A stretch of DNA of 35,224 bases from Methanobacteriota archaeon (GCA_002717835.1 PBBV01000011.1:55644-90867); one strand, 5' to 3'; shown: positions 7,508-15,730, counted from the first letter of the stretch. Made by a program: numbers and translations. Notes: generated from the letters alone by a model not told the origin.

Positions 7508-8697
7508 ATGACCAAATGAAAAGGTTCGGAGGAGATCTTTCCACCATGTGGCGCTTTGACATTCTGCCACCAATCAAGCGACTCTCATGGTGGTGGTGGT
7601 GGTTCATCTTGGTCCTCCCCGATCCGAAACATCCCAAGAGATCACGTCAACTCATGGTTCTATGGTCAACCAAGGAGACTCCCTCGATAAGGGTGAACAA
7701 CCACTGGTGGAAGCCTGGTGCTAGGATGGCAATCGATGAGCATGATGGCCATGTTCTGCCGGGAATGGTGTGTGCGTGGTGGTATGACGGAGATGTGATG
7801 CACGAGCCAGCCCGTATGACTGAATGCCGAATTGCAGCAATGACAGATACACATCCGAATTGGCCGGGGGACGGAATGGGTGTTGGGGGTGGCGCAGTAG
7901 TCCCCTTGACAAGCGATGACCTATCTTTCGGCATGTTGCCAGACCTAAGCAAGATGTGGCTTTCATTCAAATCAGATAATGAGTCAGATAATCATCTTCC
8001 AAAATCCTTCGAGGCAGAGTTGACGCCGTGGTGGGAACGTCCAAGCAGCGCAACATATGCGAACAATGTTTACGCATTGGGGATGGGGTACGATATCCTA
8101 AGAATACACGCCATGAAAGCCAACGTGTCGATAGATGGAGAGGTTGTCGAAGGTTCGGCATACTTTCAGAAGGTGACTGTGCAAGCTCCCAGCGTGCCAT
8201 GGTTCTGGGGTTTTCTTCATTTTGATGATGGGACGTATCTGGACTGGTTCTTGCCACACATCTCTGGCTCGATGTCGAAGAAAGACTCTGTACCATGGTC
8301 CAAAAGGGATTCAATCAGATGGCCCAGTAATGCCAGAGGTCTGATGCACGATCGGTCTAGGGGTACTACTGAGAAACTTGAACATGGATCGATTGAACTG
8401 ATTAAACCAGATGACCCAGAAGCACTAACAGATTCAGACGGTAATGTACTTCCAAGATTCAGGATAAGGCTCCACAATGAAAAGGTAAACGTAGAGCTCC
8501 AAGTAAGGGCAACTTCGAGAGCGCATTGGACTTTCGATCAACCCACGCGGGCAGGCCTCACAAGCCATCTCACCTACAATGAGTACCCACTCGAAGTGGA
8601 ACATATCCTCCTATCGGATGAGGCTGGCGACAGGAACATCTCAGATTTCAAATGGATACGGGGCAATGCAGAGCATGCTTGGGGAATCCTAAATTGA
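7504..8697 (+). CDS. Trp-rich protein, possibly lipocalin-like (CrtC/AttH-type), end of ABC operon
   Basis: Family not firmly recognised. The 397-residue protein is unusually rich in Trp, including five in a row near residue 29 from a (TGG)5 run at 7588-7602. Segments such as CAWWYDGDVMHEP, YFQKVTVQAPSVPWFWGFLHFDDGTYLDWF and a late SHLTYNEYPLEVEH recall the hydroxyneurosporene synthase/AttH beta-barrel (lipocalin-like) families, in which aromatic residues line a lipophilic pocket. There is no convincing signal peptide, although LSWWWWWFILVLP is a short hydrophobic patch. It is coupled by ATGA to the ABC permease and has an AGGAGG before the ATG, so it probably works with the transporters on a hydrophobic ligand (inference). 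Confidence 0.45.
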   Translation: MNDQMKRFGGDLSTMWRFDILPPIKRLSWWWWWFILVLPDPKHPKRSRQLMVLWSTKETPSIRVNNHWWKPGARMAIDEHDGHVLPGMVCAWWYDGDVMHEPARMTECRIAAMTDTHPNWPGDGMGVGGGAVVPLTSDDLSFGMLPDLSKMWLSFKSDNESDNHLPKSFEAELTPWWERPSSATYANNVYALGMGYDILRIHAMKANVSIDGEVVEGSAYFQKVTVQAPSVPWFWGFLHFDDGTYLDWFLPHISGSMSKKDSVPWSKRDSIRWPSNARGLMHDRSRGTTEKLEHGSIELIKPDDPEALTDSDGNVLPRFRIRLHNEKVNVELQVRATSRAHWTFDQPTRAGLTSHLTYNEYPLEVEHILLSDEAGDRNISDFKWIRGNAEHAWGILN

Positions 8698-8718
8698 AAT
8701 GAGATATCTGCTCAAGTC

Positions 8719-9648
8719 ATGGCCAACACCGGGGACCATCTCAACAGTGGGACCAACAGGAATAGGATACCCACGCTGACAGATTCCGAGCAAATTCTCT
8801 GGATAGGCCACCCTACAGCGCGTAGCATGTATGGAAGATACGTGCTGGGGGGCTTGATGGGGGGGCTGTACATATTTTTCTGGTGGGCGAATATATCTGA
8901 AAGACCACAGGGGGAAGGCCAAATGGCATTTGTGATCAAAATGCTCCATCTGGGTGCAGACATTACGGGTGTCTTCGGTCTCATGCTAATCATGCTAATA
9001 CTTGCTAAAATAATCCATTTTTCCAATGGCCCCACCAGTGGAAAATGGACTATCATCTGGGTTGTTTTTGCAGCTATATTGCCAGCATTTTGGGTATCCT
9101 TAGAAATCAGCATCAATGTTGCAGGCATTTTCGGAGATGGAGATTTTCCCCTGCCTAGTTGGGGGAATGCCTACTATTTGCTTTTAGGCCCTATGTTTGC
9201 AGGGATTTTAATCGCATTAACCGTGGTTTACCAAAGAGCGTTCACATATGCAATAACGGATCGTCGGATACACTTAATCAAACGATTCATGTATCTTGAT
9301 GCCAATAGCCAAAGTATAGGATACGATCGTATTGAGAATCTCATAGTTGAGACGTCGATAACCAGTAGATTGCTTAGATTCGGGACTATACAGATTCTCA
9401 CCGCCTCAGGCCTGAATATCGCTTCTGATTCGACTTCAGTAGCAGCAGGAGTTTCAAATGATACGACAAATGAGGAGTCCCCCGGCGGAATACGAGCATT
9501 ATTCTCAGGGATTGGACTATTCCTCTCGTTCAAAAGAACTAGGCCAAAGGCAGTGAATGAGCCAGAGTCCTGCATCTACGGAATTCACGCTCCTGAGAAA
9601 ATTCACCTCCTGATCAATCAGACATCGGATGCATTCCGAATGTCGTAA
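8719..9648 (+). CDS. Membrane protein with C-terminal bacterial PH-like (DUF304) domain
   Basis: 309 residues. Four hydrophobic segments are visible: VLGGLMGGLYIFFWWAN, VFGLMLIMLILAKIIHF, IIWVVFAAILPAFWV and LLLGPMFAGILIALTVVY. They are followed by a bPH2/DUF304-type signature: FTYAITDRRIHLIKR, then SIGYDRIENLIVETS and LLRFGTIQILTASG. The short N-terminal motif SEQILWIGHPTAR is also usual before such domains. The PH-like domain should lie in the cytoplasm; its ligand is unknown. The gene starts 21 bases after the Trp-rich gene, so it may be co-transcribed with the ABC operon. A ~45-residue Ser/Asn-rich insert interrupts the PH-like domain near its end before FSGIGLFLSFKRTRPK. Confidence 0.7.
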   Translation: MANTGDHLNSGTNRNRIPTLTDSEQILWIGHPTARSMYGRYVLGGLMGGLYIFFWWANISERPQGEGQMAFVIKMLHLGADITGVFGLMLIMLILAKIIHFSNGPTSGKWTIIWVVFAAILPAFWVSLEISINVAGIFGDGDFPLPSWGNAYYLLLGPMFAGILIALTVVYQRAFTYAITDRRIHLIKRFMYLDANSQSIGYDRIENLIVETSITSRLLRFGTIQILTASGLNIASDSTSVAAGVSNDTTNEESPGGIRALFSGIGLFLSFKRTRPKAVNEPESCIYGIHAPEKIHLLINQTSDAFRMS

Positions 9649-9725
9649 ATGAGCCTGTTGATTATCGGAGCACAGGCATATCGTTGATAACCAAAAGCAT
9701 CTGGGTTGTAGTACGAGGGAACACC

Positions 9726-10268
9726 ATGTCCGAAGACGTAGTCACATCTGCAGCACAACACATCACTCGAGGCGATTACATGTCGGCAATGTCGATTTTT
9801 GAGGAACATGTGAGCAGTTCTCCAGACGATCCAGCCGGTTATCACGGTTGGGCAGAGGCAGCCTTGTTCGAGATACAAGAAAATGGAAATCTCGATGACA
9901 AGGGCAATGATAGGATCAATGAGGGCCAGGTGCAATCATACCTTCGTCGAGCATGTTCACTTGCACCAGAAAATGCGGATTACAGGGCAGCATACGCTAA
10001 TGCTCTAATTGAGTTCGACCGAATACCCATGGCTGTCAGGGAACTCCGGAAACTTGTCGATTTAGGAACTTCTTCCGAAGAGACAGACATTTCGTTCCAC
10101 CTCTATGAAGCAGCGCGACTACTCATCGAATCAATCGATGTTAAGACCAATTTCGATAGAAGTGCACCCATTGCCAGACAGTTCATTCGCGATGCAGTCG
10201 AATTTTCACTTCTAGGCCTCGGATTCCAGTCGGTTGGAGAGGCAATGGAGTACTTGGTAGAGGAGTAA
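9726..10268 (+). CDS. TPR-like helical protein
   Basis: 180 residues, soluble and helical. Repeating motifs (AAQHITRGDYMSAMSIFEEH, then DDPAGYHGWAEAAL, then LAPENADYRAAYANALIEFD) follow the spacing of tetratricopeptide repeats, suggesting a protein-protein scaffold. The ATG at 9726 is chosen because GAGGGA lies 5 bases upstream; an in-frame start at 9684 would add 14 residues without a ribosome-binding site. The stop is 2 bases before the truA GTG, so the two are probably co-translated. No specific partner can be named. Confidence 0.65.
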   Translation: MSEDVVTSAAQHITRGDYMSAMSIFEEHVSSSPDDPAGYHGWAEAALFEIQENGNLDDKGNDRINEGQVQSYLRRACSLAPENADYRAAYANALIEFDRIPMAVRELRKLVDLGTSSEETDISFHLYEAARLLIESIDVKTNFDRSAPIARQFIRDAVEFSLLGLGFQSVGEAMEYLVEE

Positions 10269-10270
10269 AT

Positions 10271-11161
10271 GTGCAACCCGGCCCAGAAGCCGAGAGTTTC
10301 ATCCTCGCAGTAGGTTATCACGGGGCAGCTTTCAGCGGTTCACAAATACAACCTGATATGCCAACGGTGCAAGGAGAAATAAAGTCCATCATTGAAGAAC
10401 TGAACTGGTCCGAGAATGCAAAAATTCGCCTATCATCGAGAACTGACTCGGGTGTAAGTGCGAGAATGAACCTAATCGATCTGGAACTCGAACCGACACT
10501 TATGAACAACTTGGACGAATCCAGAATAATCAGGGCTATAGGCGATAGGCTTTCATCAAATCTTTGTGTTTGGGGGGTCTCTAGGAGAAAATCTTCTCTG
10601 CCAATCAGACTAGCTTCTTCTCGCACGTATCTGTATCGCTTGGATATGATCCATGGTTGGAATAATGAAGTAGACCTGGACGTTCTCGAAGAAATATGTT
10701 CCATTTTCACCGGAAAGCATGATTTTTCTGCCTTCTCGAGACAAGACCCAGACCGACTTCCTGTGAGGACTGTTGACGAATGTTCGCTATGGAGGCGAGA
10801 AAATGGGGGAATCGTCGGATTCAAAATTACAGCAGAGTCATTTCTTTGGAATCAGGTTCGAAGGATGGCATCAGCCATCAATGCAGTAAATAGCTCAAAT
10901 TCAAGCATCGACGAAATCAGAGACGCCCTCAGGAATCCCAGCCAAGCCAGAGATTTAGGAAGAGCCCCCGCTGATGCGCTGTTACTCTGGAACATTGACC
11001 ACAGGGATATCCCTGCTCACTGGGCTGCCTCCTTACCTGAATTACCATTCCATGCGCCGCCGCTCAATTCAGACCCCAGAGCCATAGCTCGATGGCGTGC
11101 TACGGCCTTATCTGAGATACACACGCTTCTTGAATCAGATTGGACTTCTAGATTTACTTAA
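10271..11161 (+). CDS. truA: tRNA pseudouridine synthase TruA-like
   Basis: TruA isomerises uridines in the tRNA anticodon arm (positions 38-40). The 296-residue protein has the N-terminal beta strand with YHGAAFSGSQIQ (the family YdG..f.GwQ motif). It also has the catalytic motif SRTDSGVSA with D59 (consensus GRTDxGVHA), RTYLYRLD, DFSAFSRQD and the C-terminal FLWNQVRRM. These are all TruA hallmarks in the right order and spacing. The GTG start has AGGAG five bases upstream. The last 8 bases overlap the end of the convergent riboflavin kinase gene. Confidence 0.92.
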   Translation: MQPGPEAESFILAVGYHGAAFSGSQIQPDMPTVQGEIKSIIEELNWSENAKIRLSSRTDSGVSARMNLIDLELEPTLMNNLDESRIIRAIGDRLSSNLCVWGVSRRKSSLPIRLASSRTYLYRLDMIHGWNNEVDLDVLEEICSIFTGKHDFSAFSRQDPDRLPVRTVDECSLWRRENGGIVGFKITAESFLWNQVRRMASAINAVNSSNSSIDEIRDALRNPSQARDLGRAPADALLLWNIDHRDIPAHWAASLPELPFHAPPLNSDPRAIARWRATALSEIHTLLESDWTSRFT

Positions 11162-11597
11162 CTAGTAAGGAAACCAAGTCCCCATCATTGACGGGGAGCA
11201 ATTCTCTAAGAAATGAGCTTGCAATTATCTCAGCAGTCTCAGTGTGCCGAGTAAGATCTGGTATGAGTATTGCACATTCGTACCACGAGGAACCATCTTT
11301 TGATATCGAGGCTAGGAATGCCGTGGCCCCTCCGAATGAGCGCCCCTCTCTCTCAAATCCGTTTATTCTATTCGGTTCGATACCTTCGATTGTGTCCCCT
11401 TCACAAAGACCTGCCACTGCTCGTAAGCTGGTGTATGTATCCAAATTTTCCTTTAATACCTCGATATTCAGAGTCCCAGGCCACGCCGTGGCACCCAATA
11501 CGTCTCTAAATTGATCTTGATAATGCGGTTGGGACATGAATACCTGAGCTCTCCCGAGACCACTCGCTACCTTGCCCCGTATTCTCGTCTCCGTCAC
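11154..11597 (-). CDS. ribK: CTP-dependent riboflavin kinase (archaeal RibK)
   Basis: Archaeal RibK phosphorylates riboflavin to FMN using CTP. The 147-residue protein has the family pattern: RGKVASGLGRAQVFMSQ, then YQDQF, LGATAWPGTLNIEV (GTLN at 41-44, the metal/nucleotide motif) and a C-terminal RHTETAEIIASSFLR. Its length is normal for the stand-alone enzyme without the N-terminal HTH of RbkR. The GTG start at 11597 is preferred because AGGAGGTG lies just upstream. The stop (TAA) overlaps convergent truA. Confidence 0.92.
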   Translation of the reverse strand: MTETRIRGKVASGLGRAQVFMSQPHYQDQFRDVLGATAWPGTLNIEVLKENLDTYTSLRAVAGLCEGDTIEGIEPNRINGFEREGRSFGGATAFLASISKDGSSWYECAILIPDLTRHTETAEIIASSFLRELLPVNDGDLVSLLVK

Positions 11598-11667
11598 GGC
11601 CTCGCACCTCCTAAATACGCCTCATGATAATCTTGCAATCACTGTGCACGGGTGCATTTTCTCTCAA

Positions 11668-12024
11668 CTACTTAGAAATCAGTGTAGCACCGGTTTCGCT
11701 GCGAATAATCAATCCATCTTTCAGAGTGTGGACGCTCATGACAGCTTCGGTTGTACCGTCTGGGAAGTCCATTATAGAATGCTCAACTAGTATCTCATCG
11801 TTTTCATAAATGCATCTGGCATCACGGACGACGACCTTTTCGTTGGCCATCATCATGTTCATCATCTCCACCATCTGCTCTCTGTCCATCGAAGTGCCGG
11901 TCTGGTGCCTGACGAACTCGTAGTTGCCATGGAGCAAGTCGGTGTACATATTGGCATCTCTCTTTTCCAAGGCTTCGGTCATTATATTGTACAGGGTCAT
12001 GTTGGTCGACTCTGGAACCAACAT
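11668..12024 (-). CDS. SnoaL/NTF2-like small protein
   Basis: 118 residues. The N-terminal helices YNIMTEALEKRDANMYTDLL, then the strand run VVVRDARCIYENDEILVEHS and AVMSVHTLKDGLIIRSETG match the cone-shaped SnoaL-like/DUF4440 fold (NTF2 superfamily), which hosts small-molecule enzymes and binding proteins. No catalytic pair can be assigned. The ATG at 12024 is used; an internal ATG at 12000 (MTLYN) is a plausible alternative. It lies 70 bases upstream of ribK on the same strand and is divergent from the aminotransferase-like gene at 12089, with 64 bases between them. Confidence 0.6.
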   Translation of the reverse strand: MLVPESTNMTLYNIMTEALEKRDANMYTDLLHGNYEFVRHQTGTSMDREQMVEMMNMMMANEKVVVRDARCIYENDEILVEHSIMDFPDGTTEAVMSVHTLKDGLIIRSETGATLISK

Positions 12025-12088
12025 TTCATTGTTCGTTATTCAAAACTTGATTGGTAATAGCCATTTACTCCCTATCTCATGGATCACC

Positions 12089-13267
12089 ATGGCGGCAGAC
12101 CTCTCGTGGATGAAGCGCCGATATGAAGAGCTTGAAGAACAAGGTCTGGCATGGAAACCACCCACCCTCGAATCAGCTAATGCACCAAGGTGCAACATTG
12201 AAGGATCTGAGATGATAATGCTGTCTGCAAATAATTATCTCAATTTAACAACCCACCCAAAAGTCGTAGCGGCCTCCATCGAGGCGACCAAAAAGTACGG
12301 TGCTGGATCAGGCTCAGTAAGGGCAATCGCCGGTACCTTGGACCTGCACCTAGAAGCCGAGAAAGTCGCTGCTGAATTCAAAGGCGTCGAAGCCTCATTG
12401 ATTTATTCTGCTGGGTACACAGCAAATGTTGGTCTTATTCCGACACTCGTCAGGGGGCAAAAAGACCTCATTATCTCAGACGAGTTAAATCATGGCTCAA
12501 TAATCGACGGCGTCCGCCTGACTAAGGCCCAAAGGTCGGTCTACCCGCACAATGACATGAACGGGCTCGAGAAAGCCTTGAAGGAAGGTAAGTCGGCTGA
12601 GCGTAAGTTGATAATTACGGACGGCGTATTCAGCATGGATGGCGACATCGCCCCCCTAGATCAGATAGTGGATTTGGCTGAAGACTACGATGCCATGGTA
12701 ATGGTGGATGATTGTCATGGCGAGGGAGTCCTGGGCGGGGGTAAAGGCATAGTAGCACACTTCGAACTCCAAGGGAGAGTGACCGTCGAAGGTGGCTCAT
12801 ACTCCAAAGCATTGGGAGTCCAAGGCGGTATTATCGCAGGATCAGAGGACTTGAGGAACCACGCCTTGAATCATAGCAGGTCGTGGCTTCTCTCAGGAAG
12901 CCAGCCGCCGGGCGTCGCAGCGGCACAGAAGGCCTCAATAGAGGTCCTGAGAGACGAGCCTCAACACGTAGAGAAACTATGGCACAACACAAATTATTTC
13001 CGAGATGAGCTTACTTCCCTTGGATTCGATACAGGTGTGTCCACAACCCCCATCATACCAGTCATGTGCGGGGAAAGCAGAGTAGCTCAGCAATTTTCAA
13101 GAAAACTGATGGAAAGGGGGGTCATGGTTGGGGCGATTGTATTCCCAATGGTTGCAAGAGATAAAGCCAGGGTAAGAACTCAGATGTCTTCTGGACTGAC
13201 ACGCGAGGATATCGACGAGGTCCTTTCGAAGTTTGAAGAGGTTGGAAGAGAAATCGGACTAATATGA
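12089..13267 (+). CDS. kbl: 2-amino-3-ketobutyrate CoA ligase / alpha-oxoamine synthase (PLP)
   Basis: This is a PLP enzyme of the alpha-oxoamine synthase family, most like glycine C-acetyltransferase, which splits 2-amino-3-ketobutyrate from threonine into glycine and acetyl-CoA. Motifs: LSANNYLNLTTHPKVV, GAGSGSVRAIAGT, DELNHGSIIDGVRL, ITDGVFSMDGDIAPL, VDDCHGEGVLGG and the PLP-lysine region SYSKALGVQGG. At 392 residues from the ATG at 12089 it matches the family length (~395-400); an open frame extends upstream but would overlap the divergent SnoaL-like gene and lacks similarity. 8-Amino-7-oxononanoate synthase is the main alternative; no biotin or threonine dehydrogenase gene is adjacent. 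Confidence 0.85.
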   Translation: MAADLSWMKRRYEELEEQGLAWKPPTLESANAPRCNIEGSEMIMLSANNYLNLTTHPKVVAASIEATKKYGAGSGSVRAIAGTLDLHLEAEKVAAEFKGVEASLIYSAGYTANVGLIPTLVRGQKDLIISDELNHGSIIDGVRLTKAQRSVYPHNDMNGLEKALKEGKSAERKLIITDGVFSMDGDIAPLDQIVDLAEDYDAMVMVDDCHGEGVLGGGKGIVAHFELQGRVTVEGGSYSKALGVQGGIIAGSEDLRNHALNHSRSWLLSGSQPPGVAAAQKASIEVLRDEPQHVEKLWHNTNYFRDELTSLGFDTGVSTTPIIPVMCGESRVAQQFSRKLMERGVMVGAIVFPMVARDKARVRTQMSSGLTREDIDEVLSKFEEVGREIGLI

Positions 13268-13330
13268 CTCGCCGAAAAAGAAGACATTCTATCGGAGAGA
13301 TTATCACAGACCAATCCCAGCCGCCACATT

Positions 13331-14506
13331 ATGGGGGACGAGGGAGAGCCAATTTTCCAAATTCGGGGGGGGAATCTCGACTCAGGATTAAGAGGCGTTC
13401 CCGTTGGGACGTGCCAGACCTCATTCGTTGACCCCATGGAAGGAGTACACTATGTCGGATACCCCGTAGAAGATTTAGTCGATTTAGAGGAAGAGGACGT
13501 CATTTACCTACTCTTCAACAAGAGACTTCCCACTGAGGAGGAAAGTGAGGCATTCAGAGCGGAATTAGCCCATCGGGCAGAAAATATGCCAACTGGGGCT
13601 TTACGGGTACTTGAATCACTGACTCCAGGTTCAGGACACCCAATGGATTGGTTGTCAATTGGAATACTCGCCCTCGGCGCATCAGATACAACGGGTGATT
13701 TGCGTACCGATGCCATGAACCTCATCGCCAGGATGCCTGAATTGATGGTCAGGATATTCCTCCTGAGGGGCGGAAATGTGCAGGAAACAAGAGACTCACG
13801 ACCACAACTCGGCCTTGTGGAGAATTTTACACACATGCTTGGAGTGGATGGCGCTGAAGCAGATAGAATGAATAGAGTTTTGAGATTCTTTTTCATTCTT
13901 CACATGGACCATGGAGGTGGCAATCTCTCGACATTTTCCGGAAAAGCTGTCGCATCAGGGAGGGCTTCGATATACGCTTCTATCTCATCTGCAATGAGTG
14001 CCTTATCCGGCCCATTACACGGGAGAGCGAATCAATCATGTCTCGAATTCGTAAAGCGAATTGGGACCAGTAATGAGGAGGAGATTGAAACCTTCGTAAG
14101 GGGCGAACTTGCTGCAAAAAGACCAATCTATGGCTTCGGACACGGAGTACTTCGCGCGGAGGATCCTCGTGCAAGGTTACTAATCAAACTCGGCGAAGAG
14201 GTTTGTCCAGATGACTCTGATTTTAAAATCGTAAAAGCCCTCCGGAAGGTGGTCCCTCCAATTCTCTCAGAGATACCTAAGATATCCAACCCGTACCCCA
14301 ATGTGGACATTGCCAGTGGATCATTGCTTCAGTCTGTGGGATTCAGAAAACCAGATTACTACACGACATTCTTCGGGTGGTCCAGGATAGCGGGAATAAC
14401 CGCACAGATACTCGATGAGCGGAATGCACGAGGGGGCCGAGGAGTTCCAATCTACAGGCCCAAGTATTTGGCCGAGAATCAGCCACATAGGCGTCTTGAG
14501 TCATAG
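13331..14506 (+). CDS. gltA: Citrate synthase
   Basis: Condenses oxaloacetate and acetyl-CoA to citrate. The catalytic triad is visible as H230 (SGPLHGRANQ), H271 (GFGHGVLR) and D326 (NPYPNVDIASG), with the oxaloacetate-binding region HMDHGGGNLSTF (191-202). Several blocks (DHxGGN, SGPLHGRANQ, GHGVLRAEDPR, NPYPNVD.ASG.LLQ) look closer to the mitochondrial-type enzyme than to common bacterial or archaeal forms, by eye. The Glu usual in the HxDHE motif is Gly here. It starts 63 bases after kbl on the same strand. The stop overlaps that of the convergent phosphodiesterase. Succinyl-CoA synthetase, another TCA enzyme, is at 29220-31357. Confidence 0.93.
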   Translation: MGDEGEPIFQIRGGNLDSGLRGVPVGTCQTSFVDPMEGVHYVGYPVEDLVDLEEEDVIYLLFNKRLPTEEESEAFRAELAHRAENMPTGALRVLESLTPGSGHPMDWLSIGILALGASDTTGDLRTDAMNLIARMPELMVRIFLLRGGNVQETRDSRPQLGLVENFTHMLGVDGAEADRMNRVLRFFFILHMDHGGGNLSTFSGKAVASGRASIYASISSAMSALSGPLHGRANQSCLEFVKRIGTSNEEEIETFVRGELAAKRPIYGFGHGVLRAEDPRARLLIKLGEEVCPDDSDFKIVKALRKVVPPILSEIPKISNPYPNVDIASGSLLQSVGFRKPDYYTTFFGWSRIAGITAQILDERNARGGRGVPIYRPKYLAENQPHRRLES

Positions 14507-15559
14507 TGTCCCAGGATCCTTACCGACTCCTCTGTGACCTATCAAACGAGGCGCTTCCCAAGGAAGAGTACTTTCTGTTGTTATTATGCTCAATTCTTCG
14601 GGGGTTACACTCCATGACCAGCGCTTACGCCATTTTTGGACAACCCCTCTACGCTCACCCTGGGAAATTTCATTCCATGGCATTCTAACACCCTCAATTT
14701 CAGGCATAGTAGCGGGCCTCATGCATCTTTCTATACCATCGGGATACTTCAGATCTGAATCCATGGTGTCAGATATACACGATAGCCCAGCATCCAATAA
14801 ACGCGGCTCCACCTTCAACGGCGCAGGCCAGACATAGACTGGATGCCCTTTTCGAATCTTGTTAAAGCGCTGAAGCCCTCTTCCCCTCAACCCAACGGAC
14901 GTCCCTATCGGGACATGGCGGGTCCACCCTTCGAGATACTCCAAGGCGAGCGGAAGCATTGGCGCACCCAATTTTTTTTGTCGGGATAACATCCTCGGTA
15001 CAGATGTAGAAATAAAAGATGGGAATGCTGCAGCCCTCTGGACATTCCATCCGCCCCATTGTCTTAATTTTGGCATTAGTCTTGCATGACGATAATCCCC
15101 GGAATGGCTCCTAGCCACTTTAGTTATACATGGGTCAAATGAGTAGAAGACCGTGGACGAAATGGGAACCTCCTCTTGTTCGATCATCTCTCTAACCTTC
15201 CCCATCAGTTCACTCATATGACGCCTCATCGCATCGCCTCTAAACCATCCCCCGCCAGCTCCAGAAGATGGATGGGGCGCTTTCAATTCAAGACAGACGA
15301 ACCGACCCTCATCCACCCATCTTGATGTAAAATTCTCTCTGGACAAGAGATCCTCAAATCGATCGGAATGTTTTGAAATCTCGCTGTAATCGCTGGATTC
15401 CGGGAACAGGCCGCCCGGAGTTCGCGGGTCATGGTGGATAACTACCTCGCCATCAGCCGTCAGTCTGAGGTCCATTTCAACCCCATCTGCGTGTTCAATT
15501 CCGTAGAGTAGGGCTTCGACAGAATTTTCCCTTGGCTTCTCCCATGCCCCTCCAACCAT
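14501..15559 (-). CDS. Glycerophosphodiester phosphodiesterase (GDPD) family, apparently circularly permuted
   Basis: GDPD enzymes hydrolyse glycerophosphodiesters to glycerol-3-phosphate and an alcohol on a TIM barrel. The usual order is HRG, then PENT, then E.D, HHD and E.K. Here the 352-residue protein begins directly at the PENT region (GGAWEKPRENSVEAL). It continues with VEMDL (E28, D30), VVIHHD (H43), LELK (E91, K93), FYSFDP, VYVWPAP and CISDTMDSDL, and ends with PRLIGHRGVGKDPGTL, placing the HRG histidine at residue 342. Joining the C-terminus to the N-terminus restores a normal GDPD opening. A TAG stop two codons upstream of the ATG excludes an N-terminal extension in this frame. All catalytic residues are present. 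It converges on citrate synthase with a 6-base stop overlap. Confidence 0.8.
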   Translation of the reverse strand: MVGGAWEKPRENSVEALLYGIEHADGVEMDLRLTADGEVVIHHDPRTPGGLFPESSDYSEISKHSDRFEDLLSRENFTSRWVDEGRFVCLELKAPHPSSGAGGGWFRGDAMRRHMSELMGKVREMIEQEEVPISSTVFYSFDPCITKVARSHSGDYRHARLMPKLRQWGGWNVQRAAAFPSFISTSVPRMLSRQKKLGAPMLPLALEYLEGWTRHVPIGTSVGLRGRGLQRFNKIRKGHPVYVWPAPLKVEPRLLDAGLSCISDTMDSDLKYPDGIERCMRPATMPEIEGVRMPWNEISQGERRGVVQKWRKRWSWSVTPEELSIITTESTLPWEAPRLIGHRGVGKDPGTL

Positions 15560-15601
15560 ACTCTATCTGAGGGTAATGTAGACCATCAATTAGCCTATCA
15601 T

Positions 15602-15628
15602 GTATTTATTCGAATATCAAATAAATAC
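15602..15628. promoter_or_regulatory. Perfect 9-bp inverted repeat in divergent promoter region
   Basis: GTATTTATT and AATAAATAC are exact reverse complements separated by 9 bases. They sit in the 171-base intergenic region between the GDPD gene (minus) and the MFS transporter (plus). Each arm is TATA-like when read outwards, so the element could hold two divergent box A sequences, or an operator for a dimeric regulator. It is about 43 bases from the GDPD ATG and about 100 bases from the MFS ATG. The rest of the intergenic region shows nothing else recognisable except GAGG ahead of the MFS start. Confidence 0.45.
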
Positions 15629-15730
15629 AAGTTTCGGGAAACCGGCGCATACGGCCTATCGTATCCGTTATTGCCTGCGCAGTGACAACGCTCATACCCT
15701 CTCATACCTATTGGGTGCCGAGGCAGCAAT

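Noticed and set aside
7588-7602. (TGG)5 microsatellite-like run
   Set aside because: As a repeat element it is too short and is in frame within a coding region; it is reported only through the Trp-rich protein finding.
11924-12088. N-terminal extension of the ketobutyrate CoA ligase frame
   Set aside because: It overlaps the divergent SnoaL-like coding region, lacks similarity to the family, and the ATG at 12089 gives the normal length.
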